The notes: generated by a model not told the origin, from the letters alone. Numbered from the stretch's first letter, positions 26,199 to 37,138 are shown. The stretch: 64,000 nucleotides of DNA from Taklimakanibacter albus (GCF_016595235.1 NZ_JAENHL010000008.1:135246-199245), one strand, 5' to 3'. Translations and numbers: made by a program.

Positions 26199-27004
26199 AG
26201 CTGCATATCCGCCACGAGACGAAATATGATTATGAGACGAGTGTCCGCTCGTCGATACAGCGGCTGCATCTGACGCCCGCCTCTTTCGCGGCCCAGAAGG
26301 TACAGTCGTGGAAGATCGAGGCGCCCGGCATTGATAACGCGCTGACCTATCGCGACGGCTTCGGAAACCAGGTGCATGTCGTCACCTCGCAAGGCGCCCA
26401 TGATCATGTGACGGTGGTCGCCGAGGGCGTCGTCGAGGTCGAGGATTCGGCGGGCGTGGTGCGTGGGCTCATTTGTCCGTCGCCCGACAATGTCTTTCTG
26501 CGCCAGACCGACGCCACCGAGCCGAGCCCGGAGCTCGCCGAAATCGCGCAGGCGGCGCAGGCCCGGCAGCATAAGCCGCTCGATCTTATCCATGCGATCA
26601 TGGGCGAGATCCATGGCCGCATCGCCTATGAAATCGGCGCGACGCATTACCATACGACAGCCGCCCAGGCCTTGGCCGACGGCAAGGGCGTCTGCCAGGA
26701 TCATGCCCATGCGATGCTCTCGATTCTGAGGCTCATCGGTATTCCCGGGCGCTATGTCACCGGCTATCTCGTCACCGACGGCGCCCTTCCCGCAACGGCA
26801 AGCCATGCCTGGGCCGAGGCACTCGTCCCGCAACTCGGCTGGGTCGGGTTCGATGCGGCAAACTGCAAATGCCCCACCGCCGATTATGTGCGCGTGGCGA
26901 CAGGTCTTGACGCGCAAGGTGTAGTGCCTGTACGCGGCAGCCGGCGTGGCGGTGAGACCGAAAATATGACGGTCTCGGTTCTGGTCCAGCCCGCTGAGCA
27001 GTAA
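26195..27004 (+). CDS. Transglutaminase-like cysteine protease-fold protein, Anbu operon
   Basis: A 269-residue protein with an N-terminal beta domain (MKLHIRHETKYDYETSVRSS, typical of bacterial transglutaminase-like proteins) and a catalytic core with an intact triad: Cys167 in GVCQDHAHAM, His204 in SHAWAE, Asp220 in GFDAANCKCPTADYV. No signal peptide, so cytoplasmic. It overlaps the alpha-E gene by four bases (ATGA). Bacterial members are usually peptidases or amidases; with the ATP-grasp and Anbu partners, removal or transfer of a peptide modification is plausible. Confidence 0.88.
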   Translation: MKLHIRHETKYDYETSVRSSIQRLHLTPASFAAQKVQSWKIEAPGIDNALTYRDGFGNQVHVVTSQGAHDHVTVVAEGVVEVEDSAGVVRGLICPSPDNVFLRQTDATEPSPELAEIAQAAQARQHKPLDLIHAIMGEIHGRIAYEIGATHYHTTAAQALADGKGVCQDHAHAMLSILRLIGIPGRYVTGYLVTDGALPATASHAWAEALVPQLGWVGFDAANCKCPTADYVRVATGLDAQGVVPVRGSRRGGETENMTVSVLVQPAEQ

Positions 27005-27023
27005 GAATATCCAGGAGTGCCCA

Positions 27024-27761
27024 ATGACCTATTGCGTGGGATTGCTGATGAAGGACGGTTTCGTCCTGGCGGCCGATACGCGCACCAATGCCGGTCTCGA
27101 CAATATCGCGACCTTCAGGAAGCTGCATAACTGGTCGCAACCGGGCAAGCGGGTCTTCGCCCTCGCCACATCCGGCAATCTCGCCACCACGCAAGCCGTC
27201 GTCAGCCTTCTCACGGAAGGAACGCTGTCCTTGCGCAAGCGCGGCGCCGTCGACAATCTGTTCAACGCCAAGACGATGTTCCAGGCCGCCCAGATCGTTG
27301 GCCGCGCGGTGCGCGACGTGCAGAAGAGCGATGATAGCCAGCTGTTCCAGTCGGAAGACACATTCTCGGCGAGCTTCCTGTTCGCCGGTCAGATCGGCGC
27401 CGAACCGCCCCGGATGTTCCAGATCTATTCGGCCGGCAATTTCATCGAGGCCACCGCCGATACGCCGTTCCTGCAGATCGGCGAGCATAAATATGGCAAG
27501 CCTATTCTCGACCGGGTGAGCGACCAGAATATGCGTCTCGGCGAGGCGGCGAAGCTCGTGCTGCTGTCCTTCGATTCCACCATCCGTTCAAATCTGAGCG
27601 TCGGCATGCCGATCGACCTCCTCGTCTATGAGAAGGATATGCTCAAGCTCGAACGCATAAGGCGCATCGAACGCGACGATCCCTATTTCCGCAAGCTGTC
27701 TACCGACTGGGGCAAGGCCCTACGCCAGGCCTTCGGCGCCATCGACGAATTCGATATCTGA
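27024..27761 (+). CDS. Anbu-type proteasome-related peptidase
   Basis: A 245-residue Ntn-hydrolase-fold protein related to HslV and 20S beta subunits. It begins MTYCVGLLMKDGFVLAADTRTNAG; removal of Met1 would expose Thr2 as the nucleophile, as expected for Anbu. The GLDNIATFRKLH and FALATSGNLATTQAVVS stretches are diagnostic of Anbu rather than HslV, and no HslU gene is nearby. It starts 19 bases after the transglutaminase-like gene, with CAGGAG upstream, closing the four-gene operon. Anbu forms open ring or helical assemblies; natural substrates are unknown. Confidence 0.92.
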   Translation: MTYCVGLLMKDGFVLAADTRTNAGLDNIATFRKLHNWSQPGKRVFALATSGNLATTQAVVSLLTEGTLSLRKRGAVDNLFNAKTMFQAAQIVGRAVRDVQKSDDSQLFQSEDTFSASFLFAGQIGAEPPRMFQIYSAGNFIEATADTPFLQIGEHKYGKPILDRVSDQNMRLGEAAKLVLLSFDSTIRSNLSVGMPIDLLVYEKDMLKLERIRRIERDDPYFRKLSTDWGKALRQAFGAIDEFDI

Positions 27762-27778
27762 TCATTACGGTTTCCTAA

Positions 27779-27818
27779 TTTGCGGCCCGGCGCCAGATCG
27801 CTATGTCTAGGCCGCAAA
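27779..27818 (+). terminator. Hairpin between the Anbu operon and opgD
   Basis: TTTGCGGCC (27779-27787) pairs exactly with GGCCGCAAA (27810-27818). The loop is 22 bases and no T-run follows, so intrinsic termination is uncertain, but it separates two transcription units and starts 17 bases after the Anbu stop. Confidence 0.35.
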
Positions 27819-27843
27819 ACGGCAAGAGGGATATCCTTCAGTC

Positions 27844-29433
27844 ATGATGAACCGTCGTGACTTCCTGGCGGCAGGCGCGGCCGCGGTCGCTTTCGGCCTT
27901 CCGGTCAGCGCCCATGCTGCGAACGGCTTGAAATTCGGCATCGAGACCAGCTTCTCCTTCGCCACGCTCATCGATGAGGCGAGGCGTCTGGCCGGCACGC
28001 CCTATGTCGCGCCACCCGTGCCGCCGCGCGACATTCTCAACCGCATCGACTATCAGGCGCATGGCCAGATCAGGTTCGATACGGGCCGCGCCCTCTTTGC
28101 CGAGGGGCCGGGCCCCTTCCCCGTCACCTTCTTCCATCTCGGCAAATATTTCCAGGTGCCGGCGCGCATGCATCTCGTTACGGGCACGAGCGCGCGCGAG
28201 ATCATCTACGATCCCGCTTATTTCGAGATGCCGATCGACAGCCCGGCCCGCGCGCTTCCACGCGACAGCGGCTTCGCCGGCTTCCGCTTCCAGGAAAGCC
28301 GGCGCGGCGATCAGGCCAAGCTCGGCTGGCGCCGGAACGACTGGGTCGCCTTTCTCGGCGCGTCCTATTTCCGCGCCATCGGTGAGCTCTATCAATATGG
28401 TCTGTCCGCCCGTGGCATCGCCGTCAATATCGCGCTCCCCGACCGCGTCGAGGAATTTCCCTGCTTCACCCATTTCTATTTCGAGACGCCCGCAGGCGAC
28501 GACGGCACGGTCGTTGTCTATGCATTGCTCGATGGACCCAGCCTTGCCGGCGCCTATCGTTTCGCCATGACGCGCGACAAGGGCGTCGTCATGGAGGTCG
28601 AGAAGGCGCTCTTCCTCAGGACCGATATCGCCCGTCTCGGCATCGCGCCGATGACCTCGATGTATTGGTTCTCCGAGACGCGCAAGCCGGAGCTCGTCGA
28701 CTGGCGCCCGGAAGTGCATGATTCCGACGGCCTCGCTTTGTGGAGCGGAAAGGGCGAGCGCATCTGGCGACCGCTCAATAATCCACCGCGCATCATCGAC
28801 TCGTCTTTCGAGGACATGAATCCGCGCGGCTTCGGTCTTTCGCAGCGTGACCGCAACTTCGACCACTATCAGGACGGCGTCCTGTATGACCGCCGGCCAA
28901 GCCTGTGGGTGGAGCCCCTCGATGCTTGGGGCCAGGGTGCGGTGCAGCTTTTCGAGCTGCCGACCGATGACGAGATCCATGACAATATCGTCGCCGCCTG
29001 GGTGCCGGCGGAACCCGCCAAGGCCGGGGCGAGCTATCGCTTCCGCTATCGCCTGCACTGGCGCGCCGATGAGCCCTATCCCACCAGCATGGCGCGCTGC
29101 GTCGCCACCCGCCTCGGCAATGGCGGCCAGCCCGGCCAGCCACGGCCCAGGGGCGTGCGTAAATTCATGGTCGAATTTCTAGGCGGGCCGCTGGTGAACA
29201 TCCCTTACGGCGTCAAGCCGGAAGTGGTTCTATGGGCATCGCGCGGCTCTTTCTCCTATGTCTTCAGCGAAGCGGTGCCGAACGGCGTTCCCGGCCATTG
29301 GCGCGCCCAGTTCGACCTCGCCGTCACCGGCACGACTCCGGTCGAGCTCAGGCTTTTCCTGAGGAACGGCGGCCAGGATCTGACCGAGACCTGGATCTAC
29401 CAGTATCATCCGACGCCCGACGAGCAGAGCTGA
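27844..29433 (+). CDS. opgD: Periplasmic glucan biosynthesis protein, OpgD/MdoD-like
   Basis: A 529-residue exported protein with a twin-arginine leader (MMNRRDFLAAGAAAVAFG, cleavage after SAHA), matching OpgD rather than the Sec-exported OpgG. Family stretches are RFDTGRALFAEGPGPFPVTFFHLGKYF, FLGASYFRAIGELYQYGLSARG and NRNF-like SQRDRNFDHYQDG. It shapes or branches osmoregulated periplasmic or cyclic glucans. ATGs at 27844 and 27847 are both possible. No opgH-type synthase is nearby. It is convergent with the Opp operon, five bases between stops. Confidence 0.9.
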   Translation: MMNRRDFLAAGAAAVAFGLPVSAHAANGLKFGIETSFSFATLIDEARRLAGTPYVAPPVPPRDILNRIDYQAHGQIRFDTGRALFAEGPGPFPVTFFHLGKYFQVPARMHLVTGTSAREIIYDPAYFEMPIDSPARALPRDSGFAGFRFQESRRGDQAKLGWRRNDWVAFLGASYFRAIGELYQYGLSARGIAVNIALPDRVEEFPCFTHFYFETPAGDDGTVVVYALLDGPSLAGAYRFAMTRDKGVVMEVEKALFLRTDIARLGIAPMTSMYWFSETRKPELVDWRPEVHDSDGLALWSGKGERIWRPLNNPPRIIDSSFEDMNPRGFGLSQRDRNFDHYQDGVLYDRRPSLWVEPLDAWGQGAVQLFELPTDDEIHDNIVAAWVPAEPAKAGASYRFRYRLHWRADEPYPTSMARCVATRLGNGGQPGQPRPRGVRKFMVEFLGGPLVNIPYGVKPEVVLWASRGSFSYVFSEAVPNGVPGHWRAQFDLAVTGTTPVELRLFLRNGGQDLTETWIYQYHPTPDEQS

Positions 29434-29438
29434 GTCCC

Positions 29439-31049
<1,611 letters not shown>

Positions 31050-31053
31050 GGCG

Positions 31054-32175
31054 TCACCGATCCTTCGGGTCGAGCGCGTCGCGCAGACCATCGCCAATGA
31101 AATTGAGGGCGAAGAGTGTCGAGACCAGGAAGAAGGCCGGGTACAGCAAGAGCCAGTTTGCCGAGCCGATATTCTTCGCCCCCTGCGAGATGAGCACACC
31201 CCAGCTCGTCATCGGCTCCTGCACGCCCAATCCCAGGAAGGACAGGAAGCTCTCGAGGATGATGACCTGCGGCACCAGCAAGGTCATGTAGATGACCACC
31301 GGCCCCAGGAGATTGGGCACGATATGGCGCAGCAATATGCCGCCGCTGCTCACGCCCAGGGCTTCGGCGGCCTGGACATATTCCTGCCGCCTGATCGACA
31401 GGGCCTGGCCACGCACGATACGCGCCATGTCGAGCCATAGAACGGCGCCGACGGCCAGGAACATGAGCACGAAATTGCGGCCGAAGAACACCACCAGCAT
31501 GATCACGAAGAAGATGAAGGGCAGCGAATAGAGAATGTCGACGATACGCATCATGATCTCGTCGGTCTTGCCGCCCAGGAAGCCGGCGGTCGCGCCATAG
31601 AGGACGCCGATGCAGACAGCGACGCAGCCGGCGAGCAATCCGATGGCGAGTGAAATGCGTCCACCCATCAGCACCCGGGAGAGCAGGTCGCGGCCGGTAT
31701 TGTCGGTACCGAAATAGAAATATTCCTTCTCGACGGTGGCGCTCAAGGTGAGCTTGAGCCCGTCCGCTGACTTGCTCTCGATGCGGGAGTTGTCGAACGT
31801 GTCGGAGCGGTCGAGATAGCGGGTGACGCGCTCGTCGATCGGCTTGGGCGAGGAAACGGTCACGAAGATGCGCTCGTCCTGCTCATGCCATTCCTCGAGA
31901 TCGACCCGCATGCGGCGCACCGCGTCCTTGAGGGCCGTATCGATCATCTCGGCCTGCGGATAGGCCGAAAGGCTCGGCGGCGTGCGGACATAATCGGGAT
32001 AGATCGTCGTATAGGGATGCGGCACGAAATAAGGGCCGAAGACGCAGGCGATGGCCATCAGCGCCAGATAGATCAGGCTGAACATCGCCGCCTTGTTGGC
32101 CTTGAGCCTGGCCAGCGCATCCGCCCAGAGCGAGCGTCCAACGAAAGGAGCTTGCGTCGTGGTGATGTCAGTCAT
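31054..32175 (-). CDS. Oligopeptide ABC permease, OppC/YejE-like, with a periplasmic insertion
   Basis: A 373-residue permease. The first membrane segment (about residues 30-52) is followed by roughly 110 residues of soluble sequence (SAYPQAEMIDTALKDAVRR and on to STVEKEYFYFGTDNTGRDLLSRV-like text) before the five-segment core. The family landmarks FGTDNTGRDLLSRV and EAA loop RRQEYVQAAEALGVSS are clear. The insertion makes it about 75 residues longer than DppC. It overlaps the OppB-like gene by eight bases. Confidence 0.9.
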   Translation of the reverse strand: MTDITTTQAPFVGRSLWADALARLKANKAAMFSLIYLALMAIACVFGPYFVPHPYTTIYPDYVRTPPSLSAYPQAEMIDTALKDAVRRMRVDLEEWHEQDERIFVTVSSPKPIDERVTRYLDRSDTFDNSRIESKSADGLKLTLSATVEKEYFYFGTDNTGRDLLSRVLMGGRISLAIGLLAGCVAVCIGVLYGATAGFLGGKTDEIMMRIVDILYSLPFIFFVIMLVVFFGRNFVLMFLAVGAVLWLDMARIVRGQALSIRRQEYVQAAEALGVSSGGILLRHIVPNLLGPVVIYMTLLVPQVIILESFLSFLGLGVQEPMTSWGVLISQGAKNIGSANWLLLYPAFFLVSTLFALNFIGDGLRDALDPKDR

Positions 32176-33091
32176 AACGCACCCTCGGATCGACCGCGGC
32201 ATAGAGGATGTCGACGATGAGATTGAACAGGATGGTGAAAAGCGCGATGACCACCACGGTACCCATGACCAGAGTATAATCGCGGTTGAGCGCCGCCTCG
32301 ACGAAGTAGCGTCCGACCCCCGGAATCTGGAAGATCGTCTCGACGATGATCGAGCCGGTGAGCAAAGCAGCCGCCGCCGGGCCCGAATAGGACACGATCG
32401 GCAGCAATGCGCCACGCAAGGCATGCTTGACGATGATGCTCCAGTCGGAAAGCCCGAGCGCCCTCGCGGTGCGGATATGATGCGAACGCAGCGCCTCGAT
32501 CATCGAGCCGCGCATCAGGCGCGCCACGATGGCGATCTGCGGCAAAGCCAGCGTAATGATCGGGCCGATCTTGTTGACAAGCGCCCCGCCGCCCCAGGTC
32601 GCGACCGGCACCAGCGCCAAGGTCGTGGCGAAGATGAGCTGGTAAATCGGGGCGATCACGAAGGTCGGAACCGTGCTGCCCGCCGTCGCGGTGGCGATGA
32701 CGGCGTAATCCGCGCCCTTGTTCTGCCTGAGCGCGGCGATGACGCCGAGGACGGTGCCGATGATCAGCGCCAGGATGAGCGCCGAGGCGCCGACCTGGAT
32801 CGAGACCGGCAGGCCGACCTTGAACAATTCGGCGACGGTGAAGTCCGGCAGGTTATAGCTCGGGCCGAAATTGCCGTGCAGCAGATTGTTGAGGTAATGC
32901 AGATACTGCATCCACAACGGTTGATCGAGGCCGAACTGGCGCTCGAGATTGGCCTTGATCACAGGATTGAGCCCGCGTTCCTGGTTGAACGGGCCGCCCG
33001 GCGCGACACGGATCAGGAAAAACGAAATCGTGACGATCACGAAGAGCGTCGGAATGGCAGTCAATAACCGCCGGAAGACATAGCGCAGCAT
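32168..33091 (-). CDS. Oligopeptide ABC permease, OppB-like
   Basis: A 307-residue inner-membrane permease: MLRYVFRRLLTAIPTLFVIVTISFF at the N-terminus, RVAPGGPFNQERGLNPVIKANL (the usual OppB pattern), FGLDQPLWMQYLHYL, GNFGPSY and an EAA loop RSHHIRTARALGLSD. It follows the binding-protein gene after 70 bases that contain a strong hairpin. Confidence 0.92.
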   Translation of the reverse strand: MLRYVFRRLLTAIPTLFVIVTISFFLIRVAPGGPFNQERGLNPVIKANLERQFGLDQPLWMQYLHYLNNLLHGNFGPSYNLPDFTVAELFKVGLPVSIQVGASALILALIIGTVLGVIAALRQNKGADYAVIATATAGSTVPTFVIAPIYQLIFATTLALVPVATWGGGALVNKIGPIITLALPQIAIVARLMRGSMIEALRSHHIRTARALGLSDWSIIVKHALRGALLPIVSYSGPAAAALLTGSIIVETIFQIPGVGRYFVEAALNRDYTLVMGTVVVIALFTILFNLIVDILYAAVDPRVRYD

Positions 33092-33117
33092 GGCGCGCCC
33101 CCCTATCTTGGCAAGGC

Positions 33118-33151
33118 GCAGCCGCCGTTTCCCATTGGAAACGACGGCTGC
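33118..33151 (-). other. Hairpin between the OppA-like and OppB-like genes
   Basis: Arms 33118-33132 and 33137-33151 pair over 15 bases with a single C-A mismatch (a wobble G-T pair in the transcript) and a 4-base loop. No T-run follows on the minus strand. This kind of intercistronic stem usually protects the upstream binding-protein mRNA or lowers downstream expression. Confidence 0.55.
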
Positions 33152-33161
33152 TTCACCCCAG

Positions 33162-34742
33162 TTATTCCTTGCTGATAAAGCGCGTCGGATGCACGTCCAT
33201 GACGTTGTCCTCGAAGCCTTTCAGCTTCGGCGACACGAGATTGTGGTAGCTGTAATAGAGCAACGGAATGTTGCCGAGATCATCGACCAACACCCTTTCG
33301 GCTTGCGAGAGCAGCTTCGAGCGCTCGGCGGGATTGCCGCCGGCGGCGGCCGCCTTGTCCATCAGCTCTTCATATTTCGGGCTGTTGTAGTTCGAGTAGT
33401 TGTTGCCGCTCGCCTTGCGGGTGATGCCGAGGAAAGTCTCGGGATCCTTGTAGTCGGCGATCCAGGCAGCGCGGGCCAGATCGTAGTCGCCCTTCTGCTC
33501 CAGGAAGCCGTAATGCGTCTTGGTGTCGGTGTTGACCATCGTCACCTCGATGCCGAGCGGCTTGAGCTGCTCCTGGATGGCGACCGCGGTGTTCTTGTGG
33601 TTTTCCGACGTATTGTAGCGAATCTCGAGCTTCAGCGGCTTGTCGGGGCCGTAGCCGAGCTCGGTGAGGATCTTCTTGGCCTCGTCCTCACGGTCGATCT
33701 GCGACATCTCGGCATAATCGGCGATGGCCGGCTCATAGCCCGCAATGCCCGGAGGCACCATGGAATAGCCGGGGATCATGCTGTTGCCCCAGACCTTCTC
33801 GGCGATGAAGTCGCGGTCGATCGCCATCGAGATGGCGCGGCGCAGCTTCGGATTGGACCACGGCTCCTTGTCAGTCTTCACGGCATAGTAGTAGGTGCCG
33901 AGATACGGACCGATGTGAACCTGGTCGCCAAACTTGGCCTTGAGCTCAGTAAGCTGCTCGAGCGGCATATCGTCGTTCGAATCGAGCTCACCCGCCTCAA
34001 AACGCTTGATGGCGGTCGAACGGTCTTCGGTCGGGAAATAGTTCACGGTGTCGACCTTGACCTGGTCGGCTTCGTAGAATTTCGGATTCTTGACCAGCTT
34101 GATGTGATCGTTCGGCACGAATTCGGCGAGCGTATAGGCGCCGTTGGAGACGAGATTGCCGGGCTTGATCCAGTCGGCGCCGAGCTTCTCGAGCGAGGCC
34201 TTGTGCACCGGGTAGTTCGCCTGATGCGTCAGCATCTCGAGGAAGTAAGGTGTCGGCGACTTGAGCGTGACTTCGAATGTATTGGCGTCGACCGCCTTCA
34301 CAGCCAGCTCGTCCGGCTTCATCTTGCCTTCGTTCACTTCCTGGCCGTTCTTGATGACATACATCATCGAGGCATATTCGGCCGCGGTCGCCGGGTCCTC
34401 GAGGCGACGGAAGGAATAGACAAAATCATCGGCGGTGACAGGGTCGCCATTCGACCAGGTCGCGCCCTTGCGCAGGTTGAACGTGTAAACGGTGCCGTCA
34501 TCGGAGATCTTCCAGCTTTCGGCGGCGCCCGGAATGACGTCGGCCTTGGCGTCTTGCATGACGAGGCCGGAGAACAGATCGCGCAGGATATGCGCTTCAT
34601 AAACAGTCGAGGTCTTATGCGGGTCGAGGGTTTCGGGGTCGGCCGAATTGCCTCTGTTGTAGATCATTTCGGCGAAAGCCGCCGAATAGCTTATCGATAC
34701 GAGTGCCGTCGCCAGAAGCAGCGATCGCAGGCTTTTTTTCAT
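33162..34742 (-). CDS. Oligopeptide-binding protein, family 5 (OppA-like)
   Basis: A 526-residue periplasmic binding protein with a Sec signal (MKKSLRSLLLATALVSISYSAAFA). GGGAGGAAC precedes the ATG. It resembles the OppA branch: NRGNSADPETLDPHKTSTVYE, NLRKGATWSNGDPVTADDFVYSFRRLEDP, NPKLRRAISMAIDRDFI and YLGTYYYAVKT. First gene of a four-gene leftward operon (OppA, B, C, fused ATPase). It is divergent from dxs, with 188 bases between. Confidence 0.92.
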   Translation of the reverse strand: MKKSLRSLLLATALVSISYSAAFAEMIYNRGNSADPETLDPHKTSTVYEAHILRDLFSGLVMQDAKADVIPGAAESWKISDDGTVYTFNLRKGATWSNGDPVTADDFVYSFRRLEDPATAAEYASMMYVIKNGQEVNEGKMKPDELAVKAVDANTFEVTLKSPTPYFLEMLTHQANYPVHKASLEKLGADWIKPGNLVSNGAYTLAEFVPNDHIKLVKNPKFYEADQVKVDTVNYFPTEDRSTAIKRFEAGELDSNDDMPLEQLTELKAKFGDQVHIGPYLGTYYYAVKTDKEPWSNPKLRRAISMAIDRDFIAEKVWGNSMIPGYSMVPPGIAGYEPAIADYAEMSQIDREDEAKKILTELGYGPDKPLKLEIRYNTSENHKNTAVAIQEQLKPLGIEVTMVNTDTKTHYGFLEQKGDYDLARAAWIADYKDPETFLGITRKASGNNYSNYNSPKYEELMDKAAAAGGNPAERSKLLSQAERVLVDDLGNIPLLYYSYHNLVSPKLKGFEDNVMDVHPTRFISKE

Positions 34743-34930
34743 CTAGTTCCTCCCATGTTGACGGCTCCGTTAAGGGCAGAATTGCCAAAAGCCGTCGGTC
34801 CAGACGGGGCGCACTATAGCATCGCCCACGGCTTTGTCCCATGTCCTGTAATGCTGGTCGAAAGTTCAATATCCAGGCGTCAAAGAATTTGAATTGCGTG
34901 GCCGGCACCCCCCGATTATGAAGTCGGCAA

Positions 34931-36859
34931 ATGACCAAAAACGATCATACCCCCCTGCTCGACAGCGTTAACGATCCGGCGGCGCTGCGCAGGTTGAGCC
35001 CTCAGCAACTGCGCCAGGTCGCCGAGGAACTCCGGGCTGAAACGATCGCCGCCGCGGCCAAGACGGGTGGCCATTTCGGCGCCGGCCTCGGTGTCATCGA
35101 GCTCACTGTGGCGTTGCACTATGTGTTCAATACGCCCAAGGACCGGCTGATCTGGGACGTCAGCCACCAGACCTATCCGCACAAGATCCTCACCGGCCGG
35201 CGCGACCGCATCCGCCAGATCCGCCAGCGCGACGGCCTCTATGGCTTCACCAAGCGCAGCGAAAGCGAATACGACCCCTTCGGCGCCGCCCACAGCTCGA
35301 CCTCGATCTCGGCCGGTCTTGGCATGGCCGTGGCGCGCGACATGAAGCAGGAGGACAACCACGTCGTCTGCGTCATCGGCGACGGGGCCATGAGTGCCGG
35401 CATGGCCTATGAGGCGATGAACAATGCGGGCGCCCTCGACACCCGACTCATCGTCGTCCTCAACGACAATGGCATGTCGATCGCCCCCGCCGTCGGGGCA
35501 CTGACCAACTATCTGTCCTGGCTCGTCTCGTCGCGCTCTTTCCTGTCGCTGCGCGACATCGCCAAGCAGCTCGCCATGAAGTTCCCGCGCACCTTGCGGA
35601 CCGCCGCTCAGCGGGCGGATGAATATGCGCGCGGCATGCTGACCGGCGGCACCTTGTTCGAAGAGCTCGGCTTCTATTATGTCGGGCCCATCGACGGGCA
35701 CAATATCGATACGCTGGTGCCCATCCTGCAGAATGTGCGCGACGCCGAGCAGCTTGGCCCGGTGCTCGTCCATGTGGTGACGGAAAAGGGCAAGGGCCAT
35801 CCCTTCGCCAAGCCGGACCGGGAAAAATACCACGCCGTCTCGAAATTCGATCCCGTCACCCGCGAGATGGCGAAAAGCGTCTCCAACGCGCCGACCTATA
35901 CCTCGGTCTTCGCCAAGGCGCTGATCGCCCATGGCGAGAAGGACGACAAGATCGTCGGCATCACCGCCGCCATGCCGTCCGGCACCGGCCTCGACAAATT
36001 CGCCGAGCGCTTCCCAACCCGCATGTTCGATGTCGGCATCGCCGAGCAGCATGCCGTCACTTTCGCCGCCGGGCTCGCGGTCGAGGGCTTCAAGCCCTTC
36101 TGCGCCATCTATTCCACCTTCCTGCAGCGCGCCTATGACCAGGTCGTGCATGACGTGGCGCTGCAACGGCTGCCGGTGCGCTTCGCCATCGACCGCGCCG
36201 GACTCGTCGGCCAGGATGGCGCGACGCATGCCGGCAGCTTCGACATCGGCTATCTCTCCTGCCTGCCCGATTTCGTCGTCATGGCGGCCGCGGACGAGGC
36301 CGAGCTCGTACATATGGTGGCGACCGCCGTCGCGATCGACGACCGGCCTTCGGCCTTCCGCTATCCGCGCGGCGAAGGCGTCGGCGTCGACATGCCCGAA
36401 GAAGGCGTGCCGCTCGAAATCGGGCGCGGCCGCATCCTGCGCGAAGGCGGCAAGATCGCCCTGCTCTCCTTCGGCGCGCGGCTGCAGGAATGTCTCAAGG
36501 CGGCCGACCAGCTGCAGAGCCTGGGCCTGCCGGCAACGGTCGCCGATGCGCGCTTCGCCAAGCCCCTCGATGAGGATCTGGTCCGCCGGCTGGTGCATGG
36601 CCATGAGGTGCTGGTGACGGTCGAGGAAGGCGCCATTGGCGGCTTCGGCACGCAGGTGCTGCACTATCTGGCGCGCGCCAATCTGTTCAACAGCGGCTGC
36701 CATGTCCGCACCATCTATCTGCCCGACCGCTTCGTCTCGCATGCGACGCCCAAGGAGCAGTATGAGGATGCCGGCTTGACCGAGAAGTCGATCGTCGCCG
36801 AAGTGCTGGCGGCGCTGGGCGACCCGACCCGCAGCCTGGACTTCAAGACCCTGGCCTGA
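34931..36859 (+). CDS. dxs: 1-deoxy-D-xylulose-5-phosphate synthase
   Basis: A 642-residue thiamine-diphosphate enzyme that condenses pyruvate with glyceraldehyde 3-phosphate, the first step of the MEP isoprenoid pathway; it also feeds thiamine and pyridoxal synthesis. Motifs: [14 protein letters not shown], the cofactor site [18 protein letters not shown]...[23 protein letters not shown], and the transketolase domain with [18 protein letters not shown]. Length is normal and it looks intact. The Shine-Dalgarno (GAAG) is weak. Because isoprenoid supply also serves hopanoids, the HpnN-like gene 1.5 kb away may be more than coincidence, though no operon links them. Confidence 0.97.
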   Translation: MTKNDHTPLLDSVNDPAALRRLSPQQLRQVAEELRAETIAAAAKTGGHFGAGLGVIELTVALHYVFNTPKDRLIWDVSHQTYPHKILTGRRDRIRQIRQRDGLYGFTKRSESEYDPFGAAHSSTSISAGLGMAVARDMKQEDNHVVCVIGDGAMSAGMAYEAMNNAGALDTRLIVVLNDNGMSIAPAVGALTNYLSWLVSSRSFLSLRDIAKQLAMKFPRTLRTAAQRADEYARGMLTGGTLFEELGFYYVGPIDGHNIDTLVPILQNVRDAEQLGPVLVHVVTEKGKGHPFAKPDREKYHAVSKFDPVTREMAKSVSNAPTYTSVFAKALIAHGEKDDKIVGITAAMPSGTGLDKFAERFPTRMFDVGIAEQHAVTFAAGLAVEGFKPFCAIYSTFLQRAYDQVVHDVALQRLPVRFAIDRAGLVGQDGATHAGSFDIGYLSCLPDFVVMAAADEAELVHMVATAVAIDDRPSAFRYPRGEGVGVDMPEEGVPLEIGRGRILREGGKIALLSFGARLQECLKAADQLQSLGLPATVADARFAKPLDEDLVRRLVHGHEVLVTVEEGAIGGFGTQVLHYLARANLFNSGCHVRTIYLPDRFVSHATPKEQYEDAGLTEKSIVAEVLAALGDPTRSLDFKTLA

Positions 36860-36966
36860 CGCGAAAGCCGTCACGCAGCACGCTGCCAAGCCCATCAGTT
36901 TCTCCGATCGGGCCTCATGCGCAGCCGATACATCATTGCATTTAAATTTACCTAGAGTAGTTCTTT

Positions 36967-37012
36967 GGCGCCCGGGGATCGACCACGTGCCCCCGGTAAG
37001 ATCCCTGGCGCC
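36967..37012 (+). other. First stem-loop in the dxs-dmeR intergenic region
   Basis: GGCGCC at 36967-36972 pairs with GGCGCC at 37007-37012, and the inner GGGATC/GATCCC extends it past one mismatch, enclosing a CG-rich loop. It lies about 110 bases after dxs, directly beside a second perfect stem. The rest of 36860-37156 shows no gene; 36900-36965 is AT-richer with no feature assigned. Confidence 0.4.
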
Positions 37013-37014
37013 TC

Positions 37015-37051
37015 GAGGGCCCTTGCCTGACGCCGTCCTGCAAGGGCCCTC
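37015..37051 (+). terminator. Perfect 12-bp stem-loop, candidate terminator downstream of dxs
   Basis: GAGGGCCCTTGC (37015-37026) and GCAAGGGCCCTC (37040-37051) pair perfectly around a 13-base loop. TTGCATC follows, a poor T-run, so termination would be weak or factor-assisted. It lies about 155 bases after the dxs stop and 106 before dmeR. Together with the stem at 36967-37012 it could also be part of a small structured RNA. Confidence 0.5.
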
Positions 37052-37121
37052 TTGCATCATAAACCTCACTCCTCCTGACGCCCGCCCAAAGGCGGATATT
37101 TGACTCTCTGGCATATATAAG

Positions 37122-37138
37122 ATAACCCCCTACCCTAT
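37122..37138 (-). promoter_or_regulatory. Candidate DmeR (RcnR/CsoR family) operator
   Basis: On the minus strand this reads ATAGGGTAGGGGGTTAT: a G-tract flanked by ATA/TAT, the arrangement recognised by RcnR, FrmR and DmeR repressors. It lies just before the dmeR ribosome site (37144-37153) and overlaps the likely promoter (TTGACT at 37100-37105 with AT-rich TATATAAGATAA after it). Repression relieved by cobalt or nickel is inferred. Confidence 0.55.

Noticed and set aside
34743-34930. Possible thiamine riboswitch upstream of dxs
   Set aside because: No THI-box-like CTGAGA or ACCTGA pattern was found and the leader shows no conserved helices.
34916-37114. Very long open frame (732 codons) antisense to dxs
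   Set aside because: It mirrors the dxs coding frame, is rich in Arg/Gly/Asp without any family motif, and dxs is unmistakable on the other strand. Long antisense frames are common in high-GC genomes.
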